From Elephas maximus indicus (Eukaryota > Chordata > Mammalia > Proboscidea > Elephantidae): a stretch of DNA of 64,000 nucleotides. The DNA is taken from NCBI RefSeq assembly GCF_024166365.1, contig NC_064819.1, positions 112,698,293-112,762,292 on the forward strand, given 5' to 3'. Position numbers and translations under genes: made by a program. Shown here piece by piece: positions 1 to 11,020 of the stretch. The notes beneath the pieces are model-generated. The model did no database searches and was not told the origin of the DNA. It worked only from the letters and a program-made list of their open reading frames with translations. The number at the start of each line of letters is the position of its first letter. Within the stretch, counting starts at the first letter, position 1.

Positions 1-1243
1 GGTAGGTAGTGTGCTTCTTGCTTCTAGAAATTTGTCAATTTCCTCTAGGTTTTCAAATTTGTTGGTGCACAGTTTTTCATAGTACTCGTTATGATCCTTT
101 TTATTTCAGTTGGGTCTGTTGTAATGTCTCCCATTTCATTTCTTATTTGGGTTATTTGCTTCCTCTCCTGGTTTTCTTTTGTCAGTTTGGCCAATACTTT
201 GTTGATTTTGTTGATCCTTTCAAAGAAGCATCTTTTGGTTTTGTTGATTCTTCCTATTGTTTTCTAGTATCCATTTATTTCTGCTCTGATCTTTATTATT
301 TCCTTTCTTTTGGTGGCTGTAGGCTTCTTTAGCTGTTCTTTTTCTATTTCTTCAAGTTGTAGGGCTAATGTTTTGATTTTGTCCCTTTCTTCTTTTTTAA
401 TGTGTGTGCCTATTGCTATAAATTGACCTCTGAGCACTGCTTTAGCTGTGTTCCATAGGTTTTGGTATGATGTGTTTTCATTCTCATTTGATTCTAGAAA
501 TATTTTGACTCCACCTTTGATTTCTTCTCTTACCTAGTGGTTTTTAAGGAAAGTGTTATTCGGTTTCCATGTATTTTTATTTTCCTTGCTCTTCCTATTA
601 TTAATTTCTTCTTTTATGGTGTTATGATCAGAGAAGATGCTTTGTTATTAGCTCAGTGTTTTGGATTTTGTTGAGGGTTACTTTGTGGCCTATGATATGG
701 CCTGTTCTGGAGAATGTTCCATATGTGTTGCAAAAGAATGTATACCTTGCTGCTGTTGGGTGGAGTGTTCTACATACATCTATGAAGTCAACATAGGTGA
801 CTGTGGCCTTAAGATCTCCTGTATCTTTGCTGAGTTTCTTTCTACATGTTCTTTCCTTTACTGAGAGTGACATGTTTAAGTCTACTATTATTATGGAACT
901 GTTAATTCTTCTTTTCAGTGCTGATAGCATTTGTTTTATGTATTTTTGAGCCCTGTCTTTGGGTGCATAGATATTTATTATGGTCATGTCATCATGATGG
1001 GCTGTTCCTTTAATTATTGTATAACGTTCTTCCTTTCTTTTATGGTGTATTTTGCCTTAAAGCTTGTTCTTTTTTTGCTTGCTGTTTGCTTGATATATTT
1101 TTTCCACCCTTTGATTTTTAATATATTTTTATCTTTGTGTCTAAGGTGTGTCTCCTGTAGACAGCATATTGATGGGTCATTTTTTTTTTGGCATACATTC
1201 TATTACTCTCTGTCTCTTTATGGGGCGTTTCTTACTCTTTAAC
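1..1243 (-). mobile_element. L1 LINE fragment (ORF2 endonuclease and following linker)
   Basis: On the minus strand the frame 987 to 628 reads as the apurinic-type endonuclease domain of L1 ORF2: it has INIYAPK, then an IIIVDLN block equivalent to the family GDFN (Asp and Asn kept), then a TFF...GTFSR block. The family SRIDH motif appears as SRTGH, so the catalytic Asp is lost. Stops and frameshifts break the rest. The element runs off the left edge of the window and is 5'-truncated near 1243. Endonuclease and ORF2 roles are family knowledge; this copy is dead. Confidence 0.85.
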
Positions 1244-2286
1244 AAGTCAAAAGGAGGCTCTGTGTGAGTGTAGCTGATAAAAAGAATAGAAACTTTAATT
1301 CTACATTTATTGATTACTACACATCAACTTTAACCCAAGTCTTATTATTTGTCCAACAGTGTGATAAGTAATTTGCAAGCTATCTAATGTTGCTTCTGCA
1401 GGGGTATTTGTTTCAATATTGCAGGACACAGGTCTGGGCCTTGGGGATTTTGTTGTCTACTCTGACATCTATGATGTTACATCATAGCCTCACCATCATT
1501 GCTTCTTTAGATAAGAGATGCTTTGAAGATGAGCATGACTTCACTGAAGGGGAAATCAAGGGCAGCAGAAGTAAGCCTTCCTTTTTAATCTCAACCCTTG
1601 AGGGTCAGTGTTTTTACCAGAGTTATGCAGAGACAACTACTACATCTTAGTGTTCAGAAGGTGTTAGCAAAGAGGATTATTAAGACATACATTCATTCAT
1701 TTCTTTGTTCAACAAAATTGAGTGCCCTGCTAAAACTGAAGGTTGGCAGAATATACTCTTTAAAAGAACTTTCTCATTGGGCATATTTCAGTCTGACATC
1801 TGGAACACTGAGATGGGACAGCATGAAACCAGGATTCTAGATTCATAAACTGTGAGAGCTGGGAAGTGACAGACAAGCTGTTATAGAAACAAAACTCTAG
1901 CCCAACTCACTATTTATAGGTAAAGAAACCAAGGCCCAGATTTCTTAAGAGATCTGTCCAGTGTGACTCAGCTAGGCAAGAGAAGAACCACACTAAGACC
2001 AATTGGAGTCAACGTCTTCAACCATTTTCCTTGTTCAGGGCTCTTTGCAGTAAATCTCCCTTCCTTGGATTGATGTGTGCATGTACATATAGATTTTGAA
2101 GAAGACATTTGACCTGGTTATCTATTTTTTAAGGCATCAATTAAAATTTCCAATAATTCTACATTAATTAGAAAGAAACTCTCATTCAACCAGCAGATTC
2201 TCAATTAAGTGCTGCACCTTTAAAAACAAGCAAACAAACAGAAGATCTTCTGGAGACATTAAGAACTAGCATTTATGGTTAGCTAG
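1244..2286. other. Intergenic, no gene seen; old MIR-like repeat near 1845-2010
   Basis: No credible coding frame. About 1845-2010 resembles a reverse-orientation MIR-type ancient SINE (aaaccaaggcccaga... followed by gactcagctaggcaag), heavily diverged. The rest is AT-rich and unrecognised. Confidence 0.4.
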
Positions 2287-2427
2287 TAGTGAGTGTGGAA
2301 CCCTGGTGGCACAGTGGTTAACAGCTTGACTGGTAACCAAAAGGCTGGCAGGTCAAATCTACCAGCCACTCTTTGGAAACCCTATGGGGCAGTTCTACTC
2401 TGTCCTGTAGGGTCACTAGTGAGTGTG
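2287..2427 (+). mobile_element. AfroSINE (type A), 3'-truncated, with perfect TSD
   Basis: Body 2298-2416 begins ggaaccctggtgg and contains the tRNA-like A and B boxes, but stops at gtcctgtagggtcac, before the usual tail. It is flanked by the 11-bp duplication TAGTGAGTGTG at 2287-2297 and 2417-2427, so the truncation was present at insertion. Confidence 0.9.
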
Positions 2428-2681
2428 ACTTTTAGTACCATAGTTCATCAATTCTAAGAAAGACATTTTCTTCAGCTTTTAACATCTCTGAAATTGGAAT
2501 ATATCTCACAATCAGTGGCAAGTCACAGTTTAATTGCATGTTTTTTCCTTTTATTTCTTAGCGAAACATAGAAATAATGACGTAGCTTACAATGTTATAT
2601 TGAAATATGATAATTTAATTCTGTGTAGCTATGTCAGTTTGGGTACTTCTCATGTCTTCATTTTTACGTATTTATCTCTAA

Positions 2682-2757
2682 AACAAACAAACTGGTTGTC
2701 ATCCAGTCAATTCCGACTCGTAGCAACCAAGATCTTAACCACTATGCCACTGGGGCT
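2682..2757 (-). mobile_element. AfroSINE remnant with internal deletion
   Basis: In reverse orientation the 3' tail (ccgactcgtagcaacc) joins directly to the head region (cttaaccactatgcca), so the middle of the SINE is missing. Confidence 0.75.
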
Positions 2758-2759
2758 GC

Positions 2760-4373
2760 ATTTATTTATATCTATGTAGGCATAAAAATGAATGTATCTG
2801 CATTTTTATCAATGTCATTACTTGTTGACACCACATTTTATATTTTTTCCCATTTAGAATGCATCGTTAAGGCCAACCAATGGATCTAAATTAATGAATC
2901 GTTGAGGAGGAGGAGAAGTGAGTATTAAAAACTCAGTGGAGGTTTCACTTCCAAGTCGTAACAAGCTACCCGATGCCCATTGTGAGCAAACTATTGCCAG
3001 CTAGGTGCTGCTGGAGTGACTTGGGAGGGGTTAGGTGTATCTTTTGGTGAATGGAAACTTCTTTATTGTCCATCATATGAATAAAAAATATGCTTATCTT
3101 CTTCAAAACTATGTCATCCCCATTCACATAGCCAAACCTTAAGCATTCTTCAATAAGAGGATGCTCTCATTGCCCTGGCACTGATACAGGATACACCCTT
3201 GCTGTCCACAGCACTCACACACCTTAATTCCATCTTGTCAGTGAGTGATGACACAATAGCTTCATCGTCAAGAAGGAAGACTTAATTAAGTGAAATCACA
3301 AAACAACAGGCCTGTCTCTCCCCGGTTAAGTGAGGCCCAGGATCATTCCTAAGTGGGTGTGAGTGGAGTTGTGGCAAATTAGTTGATTACTCATAGCCAA
3401 TCCCTTAGACATATTTCTATGCAGATTAAATCAAGAGAAAACAAATACTAGGCATCCATGAAGGGGAGAATGAATCATAAAATGACAGCCAGTAACCAGA
3501 GAGCTGATGCGGAGAATGTGGGAAGGGATGCTCAGCCTTGGTAATGGTTTTGTCTTGTAGAGGTTTCATGACCTTTCTGCATGGTTACAGATGAGTCTCA
3601 GATCTTTGTTATTATTTTTAACACCGTCTGGGAGCAGCAACCTCCTGTTTTACATTCCTTCCCTTTCTGAGTCACAGTCCACCTATTGGAAGTGAGCAAT
3701 GGGATAAAGCAAGGGGTTGAAACAATCTCATGGAATCATAGTCTGAGTTGGAAGAATCCTTAATGGACCATATGTGCAACAGATCCAACAAACCTGATGT
3801 GCTGATATGGGACATTGGCACATGGTCTCAGGGACAGGAGAGAGAAAGGGAGAGGACTCTGTCTTGCACACTGCCTGGCACGAAGGCATAAAGGTTGCCA
3901 TGTGGGGTGCTGGGAAAACAAAGAGAGAAAAACTCTTTCACACTATCTTTAATTAATCTATCCTCGCGTTTGGATTTTTATATTAGAACTTTAAAAGTTG
4001 GAGGTGGTGGTGATGCAAATGTGGTAGAACTTTAAAAATGTTGACTTTCTCAACTTATGCACATTTCATAGTCTAAGGAGTTCCTTCATTAAAATGGTGG
4101 AATGCCATTTTAACATGTCTTGATTAGTCATTAATTAAAACATAGTTCAGATGATCTACTAAAAAACATGGCCAGCCTTTCTATTAAGGTCCTGATTTGA
4201 CAGCAACCTGTTCTATGATGTTTATCAGGCTGTCCCAGGTGTCAGGCCCTGCACCTGGGGATAATGTATCCAGAAATTTTAAGAACAGAAACATGTTCGA
4301 GGCCTTATCACCAGTTAGCTAGGTATAGCATGGTTGGCTGTAGTAAAAGCTGGAGAAAACCAATAATGCCAAA
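2760..4373. other. Intergenic, nothing recognised
   Basis: AT-rich sequence without a credible gene or a repeat I can name. Short frames here are chance. Confidence 0.5.
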
Positions 4374-4934
4374 TGTCTTAGGCTGGGTTCTCTATATGTG
4401 TATATATATACACATATATAGAGAGACAGACAGAGAGAGAGAGAAAGAGAGAGATTTATATCAAGGAAATGGCTCACGTGGTTGTAAAGGCTGGAATGTC
4501 CCCAGTCCGTGGGTCAGACTTCTCCTGATGCATGTAGCCACAGGGGCTGGAAAACCCAAGATCAGCAGGTCAGAGAAGAGGTCTCTTGTTCACAGGTTGT
4601 GAAGATTGATGAATCCCAAAGATCAGCAGGTAAGACCACAGGTAAGCTGCTATCTCAAGTCCCAAGAACTGGAGATCAGATGAACAGGAGACAGTTGCAG
4701 GATCCAGAATAAGCAAAAGCCTCAAGCCTTGTCAGAATATCTACTTATGTTCAGTTCAGGCCACAAGCCCAAGGAAATTCCCTTTCACTTGATTGGCTAC
4801 TCACAGCAGATTCCATTATACAGGTGATCACATAATATTAAACTTCATCATGGAAGTGATCACACCATCATATGACTATCAAATCACTGAGGATCATGGC
4901 CTGGCCAAGTTGACACACAATCTGAACCATTACA
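4374..4934 (-). repeat. ERV-L 3' LTR
   Basis: Read on the minus strand it begins TGTAATGGTTCAGATTGTG and ends CCTAAGACA, the TG...CA ends expected of an LTR. It carries a (TA)n/(GA)n low-complexity stretch at about 4393-4455. It aligns along its length with 10336-11015 and, in its end sequences, with the solo LTR at 44248. Confidence 0.88.
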
Positions 4935-4935
4935 G

Positions 4936-4945
4936 TCCACTCCTT
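4936..4945 (-). other. Polypurine tract of the ERV-L
   Basis: On the minus strand the run AAGGAGTGGA lies immediately before the 3' LTR, the expected position of the plus-strand primer. Short, so moderate confidence. Confidence 0.55.
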
Positions 4946-5159
4946 ATCAACTTGGCACCGGTACACATCTCCTCAAACCATACATAATCTCTGAATAAAG
5001 GCAACTATAAAGTCATACTTGCTCCCTAACGTGATACAACAAACACACATACAAAAACAGAAATACTCATAACAGTTACAGTCCATGTTTCTGCAACTGG
5101 CCAAGTGGCCGTAACTGGTATTTAGAACTACCTTCTTCTACCACCCATTCCGTATTCCC

Positions 5160-5759
5160 TTTGCACCCAGAAAGCACCTCAGCTGGTCATGGTTCTTTGC
5201 CTGGTGGGGCAACCCAACCCTTCATTCCTGAAGGGTCTGGGTCATTAGTAGTCTTGTCGGAATTGGGTTGCTGTAGTTTTCCATTGACTTTAGTCACAGG
5301 GCATGGTAGTACTAAGGGATCTCCTTCATTCCAGACATACTCTTCTTTACCTCCATTATGTATTATCTATAAGATTTCCTTTTGGTAATCAGGATCAATC
5401 ACATCAGCCAGTATGGTAACTCCCTTCTTTGCCTGTTGATCCAGGGGTATAAGGAGCCCAAAGTGGCCAGGTGGCATTCTTAACTTCCAGTTCAATGGAA
5501 TTAGTGATGTGTCTTCAGGTGAGAGCATTCTTCCCTTTGGAACCAAGACCTCTAGAGGTGCAGAGCGTGAGGTCCTGGGGACAGAAAGCAAAAACCTTGG
5601 GAGTGGGTCACTAGGGGTAATAGTGAATGGTGCCACTCCCATCTCCACCTCTTGATTCCTGTATCCATGAATTCTGGCTGTGGAAGAAACAGCCCCATAT
5701 ATTGGATGCTGGTTTAGAGCATATAAAGCCTCCTGGAGAACATTGCCCCAACTCTGCAA
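5160..5759 (-). pseudogene. ERV-L pol C-terminus with dUTPase-like domain
   Basis: The minus-strand frame 5759-5367 contains a PPGHFGLL motif followed by a VIDPDY motif, as in retroviral and cellular dUTPases; the next stretch (to about 5160) continues the similarity in pieces after a stop. In ERV-L a dUTPase domain is fused downstream of integrase; it would hydrolyse dUTP to dUMP. The part at 5759-5640 is still the integrase C-terminal region. Not functional here. Confidence 0.75.
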
Positions 5760-5810
5760 GGTATTGTCACCTAGCTGGCACCGTAATTGTAGCTTCAGAA
5801 GGCCATTCCA

Positions 5811-6656
5811 TCATTCTATCAAGCCAGCTGCTTCAGGATGATGGGGAACATGATAAGACGAGTGAATTCCATAAGCATGGGCCCATTGCTGCACTTCATT
5901 TGCTGTGAAGCGAGTCCCTTGATCAGAAGCAATGTTGTGTGGGTTACCATGACAATGGATAAGGCATTCTGTAAGTACATAGGTGGTAGTTTTGGCAGAA
6001 GCATTACACGCAGGCAAGGCAAATCCATATCCAGAGTAAATGCCGATTTCAGTAAGAACAAGATGCTGCTCTTTCCATGATGGAAGTGGCCCAATGTAAT
6101 CAACCTGCCACCAGGTTGCTGGCTGATCACCTGGAGGGATGGTGTCATATTGGGAACTCAGTGTTGGTCTCTGCTCCTGGCATATTGGACACTCAGCAGT
6201 GACTGTAGCCAAGTCAGCCTTGGTGAGTGGGAGTTCATGTTTCTGGGCCCATGCATAACCTCCATCCCTGCCACCGTGGCCACTTTGTTCATGAGCCCAT
6301 TGAGCAATGACAGGAGTAGCTGGGGAAAGAGGATGACTGGTTTCCACAGAACATGCCATCCTATCCACTTGATTGTTAAAATCATCCTCTGCAGAGGTCA
6401 CCCTTTGGTGAGCATTCACATGAAACACAAATATCTTCACTTCTTTGGCCCATTCTGAGAGGTCTATCCACATACCTCTTCCCCATAAATCCTTGTCACC
6501 AATCATGTTCCTTCCAAGTCCCTGACCGTCCAGCCAAACCATTGGCCCATGAATCAGTATACAATTGCATATGTGGCCATTTCTCCTTCCAAGCAAAGTG
6601 AACAACCAGGTGCACTGCTCAAAATTCTGCCCATTGAGGGGATTTCCCTTCACCAC
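5811..6656 (-). pseudogene. ERV-L RNase H end and integrase (pol)
   Basis: A 281-codon open stretch on the minus strand. The first ~100 residues are the end of RNase H (VNAHQR...NNQVDRMA). Then comes the integrase: an N-terminal zinc-binding H..H and CPIC block, and a core with the catalytic triad visible as WQVDYIGP, SDQGTRF and PEAAGLIE. Integrase inserts the DNA copy into chromosomes (family knowledge). The frame ends in a stop just after the catalytic Glu, so the domain is truncated. It is the longest open piece of this provirus but is a relic, not a host gene. Confidence 0.85.
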
Positions 6657-6780
6657 TGTCCTTCAGGGAGGCCCCAGAAAGTGGTGCCTGTATATCATGC
6701 AGAGCCATCTGTAAACCAGGCATGAGTTTTCTCTTCCTCAGTCAACTGATCATAAGGAACTCTCCATGAGGCCATAGGTG
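6657..6780 (-). pseudogene. ERV-L RNase H N-terminal part
   Basis: Minus-strand translation around 6700-6760 shows EEEKTHAWFTDGSA; the Asp of FTDGS is the first catalytic carboxylate of RNase H. A stop separates it from the frame downstream. Confidence 0.7.
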
Positions 6781-7030
6781 CAGACTGGGAGACAAAAGGT
6801 AATGTGACAGGAGTGGAAACCATGGGCATTTGGGCCACTTCTTCATACAACGTGCTTGTGACTTCAGGTCCTGCTCAGACTGTATCTTGTATACCACTTC
6901 CATTTAATGATGGAGCGCTGCTGTGCACGTCTAACTTTATGACTCAGTGGGTCAGATAACAGCCAGTTCATGATGGGCAGCTCAGGCCACACGGTGACTT
7001 GGTGTCTCATGGTTAAGCGTTCAATCTTTA

Positions 7031-8140
7031 CTAAGGCCCGGTAACAAGCCAAAAGCTGTTTCTGAAAAGGAGAGTAGTTATTTTCAGAGGATGGCAGGGC
7101 TTTGCTCCAAATCCTAAGGGTCTGTGCTGTGATTCACCAATAGGGGCCTGCCAAAGACTCCAAACAGCATCTCTATCTGCCACTGACACTTCAAGCACCA
7201 TTGGATCAGCTGGATCATATGGCCCAAGTGGCAGAGTGGCTTGCACGGCAGCCTGAACCTGTTGCAGAACCTTCTCTCGTTCTGGGCCCCACTCAAAACC
7301 AGCAGCTTTTCGAGTCACTTGATAAATAGGCCAGAGAAGCACACCCAAATGAGGAGTACGTTACCTCCAAAATCCAAAGAGGCCTACTAGGTATTGTGCC
7401 TCCTTTTTAGTTGTGGGAGAAGCCAGATGCAATATCCTTCACTTTAGAAGGAATGTCTCAACATGCCTCATGCCACAGGACCCCTAGTAATCTCACTGAG
7501 GTGGAAGGTGCCTGAATTTTTGTGGAATTATTTTCCCACCCTCTAGCATGCAAATATTTTACCAATAAGTCCGGAGGCATTGACATTTCTTCCTTACTAG
7601 GTCCAATCAGCATAATATTTTAAATGTAATAGACCAGCGTGACTTCTTGTGGATGGGAAAGGTGATCAAGGTCCCTACAGACTGAATGATGACACGGGCT
7701 GGAGAGTTGATGTAGTCCTGAGGTAGGAATCTGTGTATTGTTGGCCTTGCCAACAGAAGGCAAACTGCTTCTGATGGTCCTTTGAAATAGGTGTGGAGAA
7801 AAAGGCATTAACCAGATCAATAGCTGCATAGCAGGTACCAGGAGATGTATTAATTTGCTCAAGCAATGAAACTACATCTGGAACAGCAGCTGCAATTGGA
7901 GTCACCACCTGGTTAAGTTTTTGGTAATATACTGTCATTCTCGAAGATCCATCTGTTTTTTGCACAGGCCAAATAGGCGAGTTGAATGGGGATGTGGTGG
8001 GAATCTACCCATGCATCCTTCAAGTCCTTGATGGTGGCAGTAATCTCTGCAATCCCTCCAGGAATGTGGTATTGCTTTTGATTTACTATTTTCCTAGGTA
8101 CGGGCAGTTCTAATGGCTTCCACTTGGCTTTTCCTACCAT
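7031..8140 (-). pseudogene. ERV-L reverse transcriptase, broken at the active site
   Basis: Overlapping minus-strand frames (8140-7913, 7965-7675, 7862-7620, 7348-7031) give the RT in order: fingers; SRMTVYYQKLNQVV; motif A with YAAIDLVNAF; then, near 7610-7635, the place where ERV-L has YIDD reads YI-stop-N; then the thumb and connection (KAAGFEWGPE...). At least two frameshifts and the stop in the catalytic motif make it inactive. Confidence 0.82.
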
Positions 8141-8339
8141 AATAGCCCTTACTCCATTTGTCAGAGATCCAATGTGGGGGTTCTGTCAATTGCTGAGTAT
8201 ATTCCAATTATGCATTCTGGAACTAGGGAAATCACTACAGGACGGGTTCAGGGACCCACTGGACCTACTGTGAGATGGACATGAGATAAGACTTCATTAA
8301 TAACTTGACCTCCATATGCCCCCAGTCTGACTGGTGGGC

Positions 8340-8420
8340 CACAGTGATTTTTGGGACTCCTGGAATTAGTGTCAGTTCAGAACCAGTATCCAGTAATCCC
8401 TGAAAACTCTGATTATTCCT
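8340..8420 (-). pseudogene. ERV-L protease core
   Basis: On the minus strand a short open stretch reads GLLDTGSELTLIPG; the DTG (8382-8390) is the retroviral aspartic protease active site. No complete frame around it survives. Confidence 0.75.
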
Positions 8421-10195
8421 TTTCCTCAATGAATAGTCACTCTTTTAAAAAGGCCTTAGGTCCCTTTGGAGAAGGCTGGGAGAAAGATGAGCATTGTAAG
8501 TTTTTGGCAGTTTATTGGAGTCCTTCCTCAAGGGGACCTAGCCTTTCCTTCATTCAAGGGGTTGGGGGTCTTTAAACTCACTCAAGTCTGGGAATTGATT
8601 GAGGGACTATGACTGTCTATTCTGGCGATTTGAGTTAGACTGCTGTTCACCTCACCTAGAATTCAGCTGTTTGTACAGGTCAGGTAAATATTTAGTAGAT
8701 TTCCTATCTATTTCACTCCTAGGAACACCACGACTAAGTAGCCAATGCCATAAGTCCATATAAATCAGACTATTCTGATTACTGCTTTGACTCTGCTGGC
8801 CATTATCGTAACCATGCCCACCTTGTCTTTGTCAATTGAGTGCAGCCACTTGACCTCTACTACCATGGGGTCCAATCAGCTCATTGTAGTTAGGTGTCTT
8901 AATTCATTTGGGCAGTTCCCACTGTCAAATCTGATTTATATAGAATAGAAATCACAGCAATCTTCAAGGGTGTTGGGGCTCCCTTCACAAATTTGTTCCT
9001 TGCCATTGTGGTAAAAGGTGTGTCCTCTGGTCACTCCATGTGTGGGTCTATGGGTCTAACCTGATAAATCCACTCTAGCATGCCAATTTCCCAAAGCTTT
9101 TGGACACCTTCTTCTACAGTATACCAAAACAGGTCTGGTACTTCAACTAGATTTAGTGTAGGCTTTTACCACGTAATCCATGCTTCAGCAACCCAACCAA
9201 ATAAACTACTAGATTCTTTCCTAACTTCCTGAGTTCAAAATTAAATGAAGAATCTGTGCTTAGTGGGCCCATATCAATAAACTCAGACCGATCCATCTTT
9301 ATGTTCCTTGCACCATTATCCCACACCCTTAATAGCCATTCCCACACATATTCCCAAGGTTTGTTTGTACATATTAGAAAAGCCAAGCAGTTCTTTTGGA
9401 GTATAATGTACCTCCTCCTGGGTCACACTTTGTACTTTACCTTTTGGGACTCGCTGGGACTTAAGTCTAGTTATAGGTCTAGATGCCAAAATTGACAGTG
9501 GGGAAGAGTTTTGAGAACATTCAGCATTGTCTTGTAAAGCATCTGCCTTGGGCGATGCCCCAGGAAAACTCAGATAAGGGCTCTTTAGAGGCAGCTGGGC
9601 TAATTTCATTAGATGGGAATGGAGGGGCTAATGGTTTTACTGGGCAAGGTGGGTTAGCAGACAAACATGGAGCAATCTCTTCAGATGGGAGTGACAGGGC
9701 TGGTTCTGTTGGTAGGAGTGTTTCAACAGAATTTAGGGGCTCAGTGTCTCCAGCTTCCTGATTATCTGCCCATATGTCCCCATTCCAAGTTTCAGGATCA
9801 CATTTATTCCCAATGAATGCCCTCACTTTGACTCCAGACCCTTCTTGAGGCTGGTAGTTGAGTTGGTATTGTAATTCAGCCACTTTTACTATAAGACTCT
9901 GGGTTTGGTTTTTGGCAAGATCAGCTATGTTACAAGAAATGAGGCTTCGTTTCAAAGCACAAGTGGCTGCTTTGAGGTTATTTATGCAACACTGGAGCTT
10001 TGACTCTGAAGCCTTGAGTGCCTCTGTTTCTTTCGCCAGTTTATCTAGTGAAAGTAGGACCAACCAACCAGCTTCCTTATAGTGCTTATTTTGACAAAAT
10101 TGATAAAAGATATCACACATGCAATCACACAGAGCCTTGCCTTTCACCAATTCCTGATCTATTGGAGGTGATATTTTGCATACATGAGTTGCCAC
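8421..10195 (-). pseudogene. ERV-L gag remnants
   Basis: The minus-strand frame 10195-9521 (224 codons) has a helical, Leu/Lys/Glu-rich part that looks like a coiled coil, then VRAFIGNKCDPETWNGDIW, which matches the style of ERV-L gag. A frame shift then leads to 9609-9316 (VTQEEVHYTPKELLGFSN) and another to 9386-9153 (KPWEYVWEWLLRVWD, IDMGPLS), the capsid region. No good zinc knuckle is seen downstream. Gag would form the particle; here it is in at least three frames. Confidence 0.75.
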
Positions 10196-10318
10196 CTCAC
10201 ACCATGGATTAGTAGTGCCCTCTTTACTACTGGAGGCAGAGTCCTCAATGCCTTTAAGACTAACTAAACTTAAGGATCAATTTAGAAAACTCATCTTTAC
10301 AGTTTTGTTTCTCTAGAA

Positions 10319-10333
10319 CTACTCTTGGGACCA
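10319..10333 (-). other. ERV-L primer-binding site, tRNA-Leu-like
   Basis: Just inside the 5' LTR the minus strand reads TGGTCCCAAGAGTAG. From memory this resembles the complement of a tRNA-Leu 3' end (TGGTACCAGGAGTGG) with three mismatches, consistent with the Leu primer after which ERV-L is named. Confidence 0.55.
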
Positions 10334-10335
10334 AA

Positions 10336-10385
10336 TGCCTTAGGCTGGGTTCTCTAGAGAAGTAAAACCAGTAAAGTGTATATAC

Positions 10386-10417
<32 letters not shown>

Positions 10418-10491
10418 TTTAGGTCACTATTTTTTTTTTTTTTTGGTAGGTCGCTATGAGTCGGAATCGACTCGATGGCACTGGACTGAGG

Positions 10492-10527
<36 letters not shown>

Positions 10528-11015
10528 GGAGAGAAAGATTTATATCAAGGAAATGGCACACGCGGTTGCAGAGGCTAGAATGTCCAAAGTCCATGGGTTA
10601 GGCTTCTCCTGATGCACATAGCCACAGGGGCTGAACAACCCAGGATCATCAGGTCAGAGAACAGGGCTCTTGTTCACAGCCTGTGAAGATCGATGAATCC
10701 CAACAATTGGCTGGCAAGACTGCAGGTAAGCTGCTAGCTCAAGTCCCAAGAACTGGAGATCAGATGAACAGGAGACAGCTGTAGGATGCAGAATGAGCAA
10801 AAGCCTCAAGCCTTGTCAGAATATCCAGTTATATTCAATTCAGACCACATGCCCAAGGAAATTCCCATTCAACTGATTGACTACTCACAGCAGATCCCAT
10901 CATGGAGGTGATTCCATAATATCAAACTCCATGGAAGTGATCACACCATCATACATCTGTCAAATCACAGAGGATCATGGCCTGGCATAGTTGACACACA
11001 ACCTTAACCATTATA
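10336..11015 (-). repeat. ERV-L 5' LTR, carrying a SINE tail
   Basis: Aligns with the 3' LTR but is longer because of a (TA)n expansion and a 3'-tail fragment of AfroSINE at about 10443-10487. Outer end reads TATAATGG instead of TGTAATGG on the minus strand. Confidence 0.86.
10430..10490 (+). mobile_element. AfroSINE/RTE tail-only fragment inside the LTR
   Basis: A T16 run then ggtcgctatgagtcggaa and gactcgatggcac; only the last ~45 bp of the SINE are present, within the LTR's simple-repeat zone. Confidence 0.75.
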
Positions 11016-11020
11016 TCAAG

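Larger units (their letters stand above)
4374..11015 (-). mobile_element. ERV-L type endogenous retrovirus, two LTRs, no env
   Basis: Two related LTRs in the same orientation (4374-4934 and 10336-11015) bracket, read on the minus strand, a primer-binding site, gag, protease, RT, RNase H, integrase and a C-terminal dUTPase-like domain, then a purine tract. The dUTPase after integrase and the absence of an envelope gene are hallmarks of ERV-L (class III). Length about 6.6 kb is near the family's size. Every gene is broken by stops and frameshifts. The outer flanks (ccaaa at 4369-4373, tcaag at 11016-11020) do not match as a 5-bp target duplication, so either decay or rearrangement has occurred. 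Confidence 0.88.

Noticed and set aside
1387-1840. Open frames of 87 and 80 codons after the L1
   Set aside because: No recognisable domain, no splice signals in a sensible place, low-complexity composition; ADGRF4, expected upstream of OPN5 from human synteny, is not recognisable there.
4390-4460. TA/GA-rich run as a promoter element
   Set aside because: The same place in the other LTR holds a similar but longer run; it is microsatellite drift inside LTRs.
5811-6656. A 281-codon open frame as a host gene
   Set aside because: It contains retroviral RNase H and integrase motifs, lies between two LTRs, and lacks a proper start or end.
9521-10195. A 224-codon frame as a novel coiled-coil protein
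   Set aside because: Position after the primer-binding site and the VRAFIGNK...ETWNGDIW segment fit ERV-L gag.
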